Shown here in pieces: positions 1 to 6,364 of a DNA stretch of 10,106 nucleotides. Position numbers and translations under genes: made by a program. The stretch's first letter is position 1; the number at the start of each line of letters is the position of its first letter. Source of the stretch: Paracoccaceae bacterium (GTDB lineage Bacteria; Pseudomonadota; Alphaproteobacteria; Rhodobacterales; Rhodobacteraceae). The notes under the pieces were generated by a model. The model was not told where the DNA came from. It searched no databases and saw only the letters and a program-made list of their open reading frames with translations. The stretch lies in NCBI GenBank assembly GCA_902525995.1, contig CABZJG010000057.1:1-10106 (forward strand). The letters run 5' to 3'.

Positions 1-290
1 CGCCATGCGTTAAAACAGGCACCATTCCAAACGGCGAGCGTTCAAACCGGGCTTGATTTTGATCTTTGTCAAATGGATTAAGCTCGCACACCGCGAAAGA
101 GAGCTGTTTTTCTGCCAGAGTAAGCCGCACAATCCAGCAATAGACGCTATAGCGATAGCTATAAAGAACCAGTGGCTGGGGCATATCTTTGCTCTTTCTC
201 GGCTATTAAAAATGCTATGCGCTGTGCAGCAGCTAAAGGGTTTAGGCGCTTCAATATTTGCCTATTCTAGCAAATTGACCCCTTAAAATC
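1..290. other. Intergenic region with no convincing gene
   Basis: This stretch looks less GC-rich than the rest of the window. The only open frame of note (TTG at 53 to TAA at 286, plus strand) has no Shine-Dalgarno sequence, unusual codon choice and no protein family I recognise, so I do not call it. The stretch holds an FNR-like palindrome (59-72), a perfect 10-bp palindrome CGCTATAGCG (145-154) followed directly by ATAGCTAT (155-162), and an imperfect inverted repeat TTTGC...GCAAA (about 252-278) just before the terminator. On the minus strand an ATG at 6-4 could open a gene that runs out of the window, but it has no clear ribosome binding site. A weak plus-strand promoter-like pair, TTGCTC (189-194) and TGCTAT (213-218) with an 18-nt spacer, could drive a short RNA ending at the terminator. 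That is speculative. Confidence 0.5.
59..72. promoter_or_regulatory. Possible FNR/FnrL binding site
   Basis: The 14-mer TTGATCTTTGTCAA fits the FNR-family half-site pattern TTGAY-N4-RTCAA, and it is flanked by T at 58 and A at 73, which extends the dyad. Rhodobacterales FnrL, an oxygen-sensing iron-sulphur regulator, uses sites of this form upstream of genes for microaerobic and anaerobic growth. The dyad does not fix orientation. I could not place a good -10 box at the usual distance on either strand, so the target gene is unknown and may lie to the left of the window. A 10-base match to a degenerate pattern can also occur by chance. Confidence 0.4.
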
Positions 291-329
291 AAAACGCCTG
301 CCAGCAGGTGTTGCTTTGGCAGGCGTTTT
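291..329. terminator. Bidirectional intrinsic terminator after ftsH
   Basis: A perfect 13-bp inverted repeat, AAAACGCCTGCCA (291-303) and TGGCAGGCGTTTT (317-329), encloses a 13-nt loop. Read on the minus strand it lies about 35 nt past the ftsH stop and ends in TTTT followed by GATTTT, so it should end the tol-pal-tilS-ftsH transcript. Read on the plus strand the stem is followed by TTTTAGTTTTT, an even better U tract, so it could also stop transcription entering from the left. Confidence 0.9.
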
Positions 330-363
330 AGTTTTTCTCAGTGGCGGTTCAGCCAGAGGGCCC

Positions 364-2283
364 TTAGGTCGGCTCAGGTGCCATATCTCCGGCATCGCCG
401 CTGGGCTTTGATTTGGGTTTGGTCTTCGGGATCATAGTCACCGAAGGTGCATTGCCTGCATCATCGCTGTCGTCTTCGCCGTCTTCCGCCTCTGGCGGAT
501 CACCTCGCATCACGCGTTTAATCTGATCCCCGGTCAGTGTTTCATATTCTAGAAGACCCTGCGCAAGCCGTTCCCATTCTTCGTGCTTTTCCGTCAAAAT
601 GGCATAGGCACGATCATAGGCGTCCCCGATCAGCCGCTTGACCTCATCTTCGATCAATTCCTTGGTGTTGGCCGACACGGACAGCCCGGCTGTATTGCCC
701 GAATAGCCTTCATGGGCTTCGGAATAATCAATATCGCCAACCTTGTCCGACATTCCCCAGCGCAGCACCATAGCCCGCGCCAGCCCCGAGGCCTGCTGGA
801 TATCGCCCGCTGGCCCGTTCGAGACATTTTCAGGTCCGTATTTGATGATCTCGGCCGCTTTGCCTGCCATGGTCATGGCCATTTTTTCTTCGCATTCTGA
901 TTTATGCCAGTTGAGCCGGTCAATTTCAGGCAGCGATACCACCATGCCCAAGGCGCCGCCGCGCGGGATAATTGTTGCCTTATAAACAGGGTCACACTGC
1001 GGAAGATGCATTCCCACCACCGCATGCCCTGCTTCGTGATAGGCGGTTTTTTCCTTTTGGTCCGAGGTCAGCACCATACTGCGCCGCTCAGCGCCCATCA
1101 TGACTTTGTCCTTGGCGTTTTCAAAATCAATCATATTGACCACAGAGCGCCCAATACGCGCCGCCATCAAGGCCGCCTCGTTCACCAAATTGGCCAGATC
1201 GGCACCCGACATCCCCGGCGATCCGCGCGCAATCAGACGTAAGTCCACATCTGGCCCAAGCGGCGTTTTACGTGCATGGACTTTAAGGATTTTTTCACGC
1301 CCTTTGATATCCGGATTGGGCACGGTAACCTGACGGTCAAAGCGGCCCGGACGCAGCAGTGCTGGGTCAAGAACATCGCGGCGGTTTGTGGCCGCTAGGA
1401 TAATCACGCCTTCATTGGCTTCAAACCCGTCCATTTCCACCAGCAACTGGTTCAGCGTTTGCTCGCGCTCGTCATTACCGCCGCCGTAACCGGCACCGCG
1501 GTTGCGGCCCACGGCATCAATTTCGTCGATAAAGACGATACAGGGGGCATTTTTCTTGGCCTGCTCGAACATATCGCGCACCCGGCTGGCGCCAACGCCG
1601 ACAAACATTTCCACAAAATCAGAGCCGGAAATGGTAAAGAACGGCACCCCGACTTCGCCAGCAATGGCGCGCGCCAGAAGGGTTTTACCTGTGCCCGGAG
1701 GGCCCACCAAAAGCGCGCCTTTGGGGATTTGACCACCAAGGCGGCTAAATTTCTGCGGATTGCGCAGAAACTCGACAATCTCTTCAAGCTCTTCCTTGGC
1801 CTCATCAATGCCGGCCACATCATCAAAGGTCACCCGGCCCTGCTTTTCGGTCAGCAGTTTGGCGCGCGATTTGCCAAAGCCCATGGCCCCGCCGCGACCG
1901 CCGCCTTGCATCCGGTTCATAAAGAAAATCCACACCCCGATCAGCAAAAGGAACGGGAAGATTGTCATCAAAAATGATTGAATGCCCGATTGCTCTTGCT
2001 GTTCGGCCCGAATGGCCACGTTGTTTTCGATCAACAAGTCGGTGACATTCGCATCATTGGGCCGAATGGTGACATATTCAGTGTTATCTGTTGTGACAAT
2101 GCGCACTTTTTCACCATCGAGCGTTGCCGAGGATACCGATCCGCTGCGGACCGATTGTACAAAGTCAGAATAGCTTATTTCGCGGGTCTGCATCGTACCT
2201 GCGCCTGAGCTGAACACATTGAACAGAACGACGATTAGTAAAAACAAAACAACCCAAAAGGCGACGTTGCGATTATTGCCCAA
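364..2283 (-). CDS. ftsH: ATP-dependent zinc metalloprotease FtsH
   Basis: This is the membrane-anchored AAA+ protease that extracts and degrades misassembled membrane proteins and some cytosolic regulators. With the TTG start at 2283 it has 639 residues, close to the family length. Visible in order are membrane segment 1 (about 8-25), a periplasmic domain, membrane segment 2 (about 104-122), Walker A GPPGTGKT (194-201), Walker B IVFIDE (249-254), the second region of homology with its arginine fingers (about 298-317), the zinc motif HEAGH (416-420) and the third zinc-ligand Asp in GDIQQA (about 494). The tail from about 594 is acidic, then Pro/Lys-rich. I chose TTG because GGAGAG sits 4 nt upstream and the protein then begins MGNNRNVAFW, as I recall for Rhodobacterales FtsH. 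A GTG at 2322 would add 13 residues not expected in the family. It is the last gene of the run, 78 nt after tilS. glmM, a common next neighbour, is not in the window. Confidence 0.97.
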   Translation of the reverse strand: MGNNRNVAFWVVLFLLIVVLFNVFSSGAGTMQTREISYSDFVQSVRSGSVSSATLDGEKVRIVTTDNTEYVTIRPNDANVTDLLIENNVAIRAEQQEQSGIQSFLMTIFPFLLLIGVWIFFMNRMQGGGRGGAMGFGKSRAKLLTEKQGRVTFDDVAGIDEAKEELEEIVEFLRNPQKFSRLGGQIPKGALLVGPPGTGKTLLARAIAGEVGVPFFTISGSDFVEMFVGVGASRVRDMFEQAKKNAPCIVFIDEIDAVGRNRGAGYGGGNDEREQTLNQLLVEMDGFEANEGVIILAATNRRDVLDPALLRPGRFDRQVTVPNPDIKGREKILKVHARKTPLGPDVDLRLIARGSPGMSGADLANLVNEAALMAARIGRSVVNMIDFENAKDKVMMGAERRSMVLTSDQKEKTAYHEAGHAVVGMHLPQCDPVYKATIIPRGGALGMVVSLPEIDRLNWHKSECEEKMAMTMAGKAAEIIKYGPENVSNGPAGDIQQASGLARAMVLRWGMSDKVGDIDYSEAHEGYSGNTAGLSVSANTKELIEDEVKRLIGDAYDRAYAILTEKHEEWERLAQGLLEYETLTGDQIKRVMRGDPPEAEDGEDDSDDAGNAPSVTMIPKTKPKSKPSGDAGDMAPEPT

Positions 2284-2287
2284 AAGA

Positions 2288-2293
2288 CTCTCC
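2288..2293 (-). promoter_or_regulatory. Ribosome binding site fixing the ftsH TTG start
   Basis: GGAGAG on the minus strand is followed by TCTT and then the TTG at 2283-2281. The core of the site lies at a normal distance from this TTG, and nothing comparable precedes the upstream GTG at 2322. This is the main sequence argument for a non-ATG start of ftsH. Confidence 0.7.
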
Positions 2294-2361
2294 AAACATA
2301 ATTCAGTAATTGTGCTTAACACAGGGGTGTTGTGAGTTAAATAGCCATCAAATTCAAAGGT

Positions 2362-3651
2362 TCAATGGGCAATCAAAGATTGATCAAATGGCCGCAGGTC
2401 AAATTCTGCCTCAAAGGGCGGATTTTTGCTTAAGCCGGGAACTGTTTGCAGCAGCCCGTCGTGATCAAAAAGCGCTGGATACGCCATCAGCGAGCGAAAA
2501 GGGATGTCGTTGAGCAACAGCGGGCGTATGGCTTGCGCGCCGGCTTCGCCCAAGGGCTTTAGACACCAGCCGGCGGCCTCTGCGGGCACCGGCTGCGCAA
2601 CCCTCAACCGCCAACGGCCATCCCAAAGCGCGTTTTGGGTGGCGGCCACGCTGACATCTGCCACTGCCTGATATTCACGCGTGATGCGCAACTGCCCTTT
2701 CCACGGGTATAGCACGCAGCCATGCAACGACTGCGCTGCGCCCCCCGCCAAAGCCTCTAAAGAGCGCCGCAGCGCCGCATAGCGCGGGCGATACGGGTTT
2801 GATGAGACCCAGCATAGCACTGCCGCAATCAGCCGGTCTGAAATCTCTGAGGGCTCTTCTAGAAGCGCCTGCAGATCAAGGGTTATATCGCCGTGATGCT
2901 CTTGGCCTATATCGCGTGCCAGCCTGCGCACCTGTTGATCCAGCGCCGCTTTGGCCTGCCCCATTCGGGCAGCCGTTTCTGCAAGCACAGAGGCGCTGAG
3001 CCCTCTTACGCTCATTTCTTTGATCAATTGGCGCATTTGAACGCGCTCATAGTGTGTGTCTTGATTAGACGGGTCTTCCACCCACTGCAGTTTATTTTCC
3101 TGAAGAAAATCACGCAGTGCCTGACGGGAAATACCCAGCAGCGGACGCATCACCCAATAGCCCCCGTCTTGAGCCTCAGAGCCCACAAAACGGCAAAGTG
3201 GAATGCCGGCCAGGCCGTCAACGCCCGAGCCTCGTTTCAGCCGCATCAAAAATGTCTCGGCCTGATCATCCAGTGTATGGCCCATCAACACCAGTTGGCT
3301 ATCGCCCCGCGCGTCATCAAGTAACCGGTAGCGCGCCTGACGCGCTTGATCTTGAAGATTGCCCTGACCGTCCCAGTTTTCCCAACACCGCGTGGTGTGG
3401 CTCAGCCCAAGCTCGGCCGCTGCCTGCGCAACAAACTGGGCTTCTGACGCGCTGGCCGACCGCAGCCCATGGTCAATTATAACCACATGGCACTGGACGG
3501 CGTGCGCCTTGGCCCAATAAGCCGCGAGATGCATCAAAGCCATGCTGTCCCCGCCGCCCGAAACGGCCAGCGTGACACGGCTTACGGGCCTGCCCAGTGC
3601 GGAAGGTATATTTTTCTCAACCGCCTCAGCAAAGGCCGCGGTTAAGGACAT
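2362..3651 (-). CDS. tilS: tRNA(Ile)-lysidine synthetase TilS
   Basis: TilS uses ATP to attach lysine to C34 of the CAU-anticodon tRNA-Ile, which switches it from Met to Ile identity and AUG to AUA decoding. It is essential where this tRNA is the only AUA reader. From the ATG at 3651 the protein has 429 residues. The N-terminal PP-loop ATP-binding motif SGGGDS is at 31-36, followed by DHGLR (60-64) and the family stretch HTLDDQAETFLMRL (from 125). The motif WVEDPSNQD (190-198) is typical of the region that contacts the tRNA. The C-terminal part is more divergent. A GTG at 3669 would add six residues and overlap cpoB by 10 nt. Neither start has a clear Shine-Dalgarno sequence, and the ATG leaves an 8-nt gap after the cpoB stop, so translational coupling to cpoB is likely. 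Confidence 0.95.
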   Translation of the reverse strand: MSLTAAFAEAVEKNIPSALGRPVSRVTLAVSGGGDSMALMHLAAYWAKAHAVQCHVVIIDHGLRSASASEAQFVAQAAAELGLSHTTRCWENWDGQGNLQDQARQARYRLLDDARGDSQLVLMGHTLDDQAETFLMRLKRGSGVDGLAGIPLCRFVGSEAQDGGYWVMRPLLGISRQALRDFLQENKLQWVEDPSNQDTHYERVQMRQLIKEMSVRGLSASVLAETAARMGQAKAALDQQVRRLARDIGQEHHGDITLDLQALLEEPSEISDRLIAAVLCWVSSNPYRPRYAALRRSLEALAGGAAQSLHGCVLYPWKGQLRITREYQAVADVSVAATQNALWDGRWRLRVAQPVPAEAAGWCLKPLGEAGAQAIRPLLLNDIPFRSLMAYPALFDHDGLLQTVPGLSKNPPFEAEFDLRPFDQSLIAH

Positions 3652-3659
3652 GGGGTCTG

Positions 3660-4472
3660 TTACAGACACTGCAAAGCAAGCATTTTATTTTCGGCGTCGA
3701 TGGCAAACTGGGTGTCGGGAAAGCGAATTTCGACCTGCGACAATGTCTGGCAGCCGGCATCAACCTGCCCCAGGCTGACAAGCGCCGTGCCAAGGCGCAT
3801 CAGCGCCTCTGGGGCAACCGTTGAGTTTGGATAATTGCTGAAACTTTCCAAATACGCCCTTGCGCTTGCTTTATAGTCAAAATTTCCATCCAATGCCTTG
3901 CCGCGCATCAGATGCGCTTCTGCGCTTATTGGGCTGCCCGGATAGGTTTGGGTAAAGCGTGCAAAAAGTTCCGCAGCTTCTTCAAAGCGCTCTTCTTCCA
4001 AAGCTGTCTGCGCCATAGCAAAATCAGCTTCTTCTCCAACCGCAAGCTCAGTCTCAGCTTGGGGTGTTTCGTCAACGGGAAGCTGTTTGACATCCCCGCC
4101 CAATGTTGAGGTTTCCCCAAGCGTTGAAATATCCCCGCCTTCCAACTCAACCAAACGGAACTCTAAGTCGCCAACCCGATTGGTGCCGTCTTTAACCACC
4201 TGATTGATCCGAAACTCTAACTTTTCTGTTGCCCCGGTCAGCCGCCGCAACTCGGCTTCGATCGCATCCAACCGGTCGTTGACACTTGCGCCCGATCCGA
4301 TGCCCGAGGGCGCTTGGGTGGTGGACAACTCGCGGTTCAGCCGCTGCAATTCATAATAAAGAACGGAAAGGTCCTGACGGATGTCGGCCAGCGTTTGGGT
4401 GCGCTCTTGTGCCTGTATGGTCATAGGCACCGCAAGAAAAGCCAGCAGCAGACAAAGAGGTTTTCCAATCAT
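3660..4472 (-). CDS. cpoB: Cell division coordinator CpoB (YbgF)
   Basis: This is the periplasmic partner of TolA. In E. coli CpoB links Tol-Pal-driven outer-membrane constriction with the septal peptidoglycan synthase PBP1B and its activator. The protein has 270 residues. It shows a signal peptide (hydrophobic core about 5-18, likely cleavage after IQA near 21), a heptad-like coiled-coil region rich in Leu, Glu and Arg (about 27-110, the trimerisation segment in the family), an acidic linker (about 110-148) and TPR-like repeats to the end, with FTQTYPGSP, FSNYPNSTV and VEIRFPDTQ marking three repeat ends. Cys241 and Cys269 could pair. I start at the ATG (4472). An in-frame TTG at 4478 directly after the pal stop is the alternative. 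No strong Shine-Dalgarno sequence is visible, which fits coupling to pal (6-nt gap). Confidence 0.92.
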   Translation of the reverse strand: MIGKPLCLLLAFLAVPMTIQAQERTQTLADIRQDLSVLYYELQRLNRELSTTQAPSGIGSGASVNDRLDAIEAELRRLTGATEKLEFRINQVVKDGTNRVGDLEFRLVELEGGDISTLGETSTLGGDVKQLPVDETPQAETELAVGEEADFAMAQTALEEERFEEAAELFARFTQTYPGSPISAEAHLMRGKALDGNFDYKASARAYLESFSNYPNSTVAPEALMRLGTALVSLGQVDAGCQTLSQVEIRFPDTQFAIDAENKMLALQCL

Positions 4473-4478
4473 AGCCAA

Positions 4479-4970
4479 TCAAAACCCGATATTGTTTAAG
4501 ACAGTCACACCACGGCGGTTTTGTGCATAGCAGCGCTCAAGACTGCAAATTTCTACCGGGCGCTCTTTTCCGTAGCTGAGCGTTTGGATGCGATCCCCGC
4601 CAACCCCTGCACCGATCAGATATTCGCGCACCGCATTGGCGCGGCGGGCTCCGAGAGCGAGGTTATATTCACGGGTGCCCTGTTCATCAGCATGGCCTTC
4701 AATGATCACCGTGTAATCGGCATTGCTGTTCAACCATGTGGCCTGTCCGTCAAGCGCATCGCGCGCCTGTGCACTGAGCACCGACTCATCGACGGCAAAA
4801 AACACCCGATCCCCCACCGAAGCTTCAAAATATGCCTCTGAGGTTGGGTCATCTACGGATCCTTGGCTGCCGCCGTCAGCGCCGCCACCCAGAGTGTTTC
4901 CTCCGGTATCAGAGCATCCAATTAAAACTGTGACGCACAAAACTGCCCATGCTTTGATAATGAATTTCAT
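4479..4970 (-). CDS. pal: Peptidoglycan-associated lipoprotein Pal
   Basis: Pal is anchored in the outer membrane by lipidated Cys and binds the meso-diaminopimelate of peptidoglycan, and it is released and relocated by TolB. The 163-residue protein has a lipoprotein signal ending in the lipobox LIGC with Cys19, a Gly/Ser-rich flexible linker (about 20-45) and an OmpA-like domain to the end. The motif GHADEQGTREYNLALG runs from 92. Asp95 and Arg110 have the spacing of the OmpA-family residues that hold diaminopimelate. GKERP (134-138) and QNRRGV (150-155) complete the family pattern. Cys142 and Cys147 lie close together near the C-terminus and could form a disulphide; I recall this pair in other Rhodobacterales Pal. 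AAAAGGG (4986-4980), about 9 nt before the ATG, is a plausible ribosome binding site. The 83-nt gap to tolB is one of the longer ones in the run. Confidence 0.97.
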   Translation of the reverse strand: MKFIIKAWAVLCVTVLIGCSDTGGNTLGGGADGGSQGSVDDPTSEAYFEASVGDRVFFAVDESVLSAQARDALDGQATWLNSNADYTVIIEGHADEQGTREYNLALGARRANAVREYLIGAGVGGDRIQTLSYGKERPVEICSLERCYAQNRRGVTVLNNIGF

Positions 4971-5041
4971 CGCCTTATGCCCTTTTGTTTTCCCACTGTG
5001 CTAACACATCTTGGCGGTCTTGGGAATGTACCGAGATTTGC

Positions 5042-5063
5042 AAAATGGGCGATTTAGCGCCCA
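5042..5063 (-). terminator. Small hairpin over the tolB stop codon (attenuator or processing site)
   Basis: On the minus strand a perfect 6-bp stem, TGGGCG/CGCCCA (5058-5063 with 5046-5051), encloses the loop CTAAAT, which contains the tolB TAA stop, and TTTT follows directly (5045-5042). It resembles a weak intrinsic terminator. Because translating ribosomes would cover it, it more probably attenuates readthrough or protects an mRNA end, leaving pal with its own level. The stem is short, so activity is uncertain. Confidence 0.35.
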
Positions 5064-6364
5064 AGGGGTGACCACGCCGGATCCGAGGCCCCATCGGGGG
5101 TTTTGACCGGTTTAAGATTGCGCCCCGAGATATCCACCGAATAAAGCGATGCCGCGCCGCTTGCGCCCTGGGTTTCGCGGGTAAACATAATCACCCGCCC
5201 ATTGGGGGACCAGGTCGGTCCTTCATCCAGAAATGATGCGGTAAGCAGACGCTCTTTTGAGCCATCCACGCGCATAACACCTATATGAAAGCGGCCTTTG
5301 TTCTGTTTCGTAAATGCAATCATATCGCCGCGCGGGGACCAAACCGGCGTGCCATAGCGCCCATCACCGAAACTAATGCGTTTTGGCGAGCCGCCGCTTG
5401 CAGACATCACATAAAGCTGCTGTGAGCCAGAGCGATCGCTTTCAAAGACAATTTGTGACCCATCAGGCGAAAAGCTCGGGGCGGTTTCAATCGAGGCTGC
5501 ATTGGTCAACCGCCGGCTTTTGCCCGAACTTAAGTTCATCAGATAGATATCTGTGTTTCCGCCTTGCTCAAGCGAATAAACAACAGATTTTCCATTCGGA
5601 GCAAAACGCGGGGCAAAACTCATGGTGCCAGCGCTGTTTTGCAAGACTTTGCGTTTTACCGACCCCACATCAAGCAGATAGATATGGGGAAATCCTGTCT
5701 CATAACTGGTGTACAGCACCCGGTCGCCCGTGGGTGAGAACCGCGGCGCCAAAACAATCGACGCGCTGTCGGTCAGATATTGAACATTGGCACCATCGTA
5801 ATCCATAATCGCCAGACGCTTTTTGCGCGCACCCTTTCGGCCGGTTTCCGACACGAACACAACCCGGCTGTCGAAATAACCGCTTTCGCCCGTGATCCGA
5901 CCATAGACGACATCCGCCACTTTATGCGCCATCCTGCGCCATCCGTCTGCGCTGCCGGTAAAGCGCAGGCCTTTGCCCAGCTCAGCGCCAGCAAAGACAT
6001 CGTAAATCCGAAATTTGACGGTGATTTGCCCCGTTGCGCTGCCGCTGACCGTGCCTGTAATCAGGGCCTGTGCATTAATGGCCTTCCAGTCGGAATACTG
6101 CACTGGTGAAGAAAAGCTGGTGATTTTCGAGATATGCGCCGCCTCGGGGATTGCACGAAACAGCCCCGATCCGGTTAAATCCTGCGCAACAACATCCACC
6201 AACATCTTGGCATATTCGGCCCCAGCCGCATTTTCCGCAATAAAGCTTGGGGCAGCGAACGGCAGCGGCTCGACCACGCCCTCGGTGATTTTTATCCGCA
6301 GCGGGGCAGACACCGCCGCCGTGGCCAGTAGCAAACTTGTCAGTAGGATCAGTATACGCATCAT
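5054..6364 (-). CDS. tolB: Tol-Pal system protein TolB
   Basis: TolB is the soluble periplasmic protein that binds Pal through its beta-propeller and TolA through its N-terminus, cycling Pal on and off peptidoglycan. The 436-residue length matches the family. A Sec signal peptide ends at about VSA (18-20). The N-terminal alpha/beta domain spans about 21-160. The propeller then shows six regularly spaced blade motifs of the form F/W-S/A-P-x-G: FSPTGD (209), FAPNGK (254), FSPDGS (298), WSPRGD (342), WSPNGR (385) and WSPLGR (431), the last ending the protein. The start overlaps the tolA stop as TAATG, and a second ATG follows immediately at 6361, so the protein may begin at either Met. This arrangement implies translational coupling to tolA. 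Confidence 0.97.
   Translation of the reverse strand: MMRILILLTSLLLATAAVSAPLRIKITEGVVEPLPFAAPSFIAENAAGAEYAKMLVDVVAQDLTGSGLFRAIPEAAHISKITSFSSPVQYSDWKAINAQALITGTVSGSATGQITVKFRIYDVFAGAELGKGLRFTGSADGWRRMAHKVADVVYGRITGESGYFDSRVVFVSETGRKGARKKRLAIMDYDGANVQYLTDSASIVLAPRFSPTGDRVLYTSYETGFPHIYLLDVGSVKRKVLQNSAGTMSFAPRFAPNGKSVVYSLEQGGNTDIYLMNLSSGKSRRLTNAASIETAPSFSPDGSQIVFESDRSGSQQLYVMSASGGSPKRISFGDGRYGTPVWSPRGDMIAFTKQNKGRFHIGVMRVDGSKERLLTASFLDEGPTWSPNGRVIMFTRETQGASGAASLYSVDISGRNLKPVKTPDGASDPAWSPLGR

Noticed and set aside
53..286. Plus-strand frame of 77 codons before the terminator
   Set aside because: It starts with TTG without a ribosome binding site, its codon use differs from that of the genes here, the product resembles nothing I know, and the frame covers the FNR-like site and palindromes. 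It ends just before the terminator, so I would reconsider if transcripts were seen.
1..290. tRNA, tmRNA or 6S-like RNA at the left edge
   Set aside because: TTCAAAC near 41-47 recalls a T-loop, but no matching acceptor, D-arm or anticodon stem is present, and no tmRNA tag frame or 6S-type long bulged stem could be drawn.
1452..1826. Minus-strand frame of 124 codons inside ftsH
   Set aside because: It is an alternative frame of the conserved Walker A/B region, has no start signal, and has a composition typical of a shifted frame.
1459..1977. Plus-strand frame of 172 codons
   Set aside because: It lies wholly antisense to the AAA+ region of ftsH, whose motifs are intact. Long antisense frames are common in GC-rich genes.
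2318..2331. Small inverted repeat AACAC-AGGG-GTGTT in the tilS-ftsH gap
   Set aside because: The stem is only 5 bp and mostly A-T/G-T rich, with no U tract. It is too weak to call a terminator or operator.
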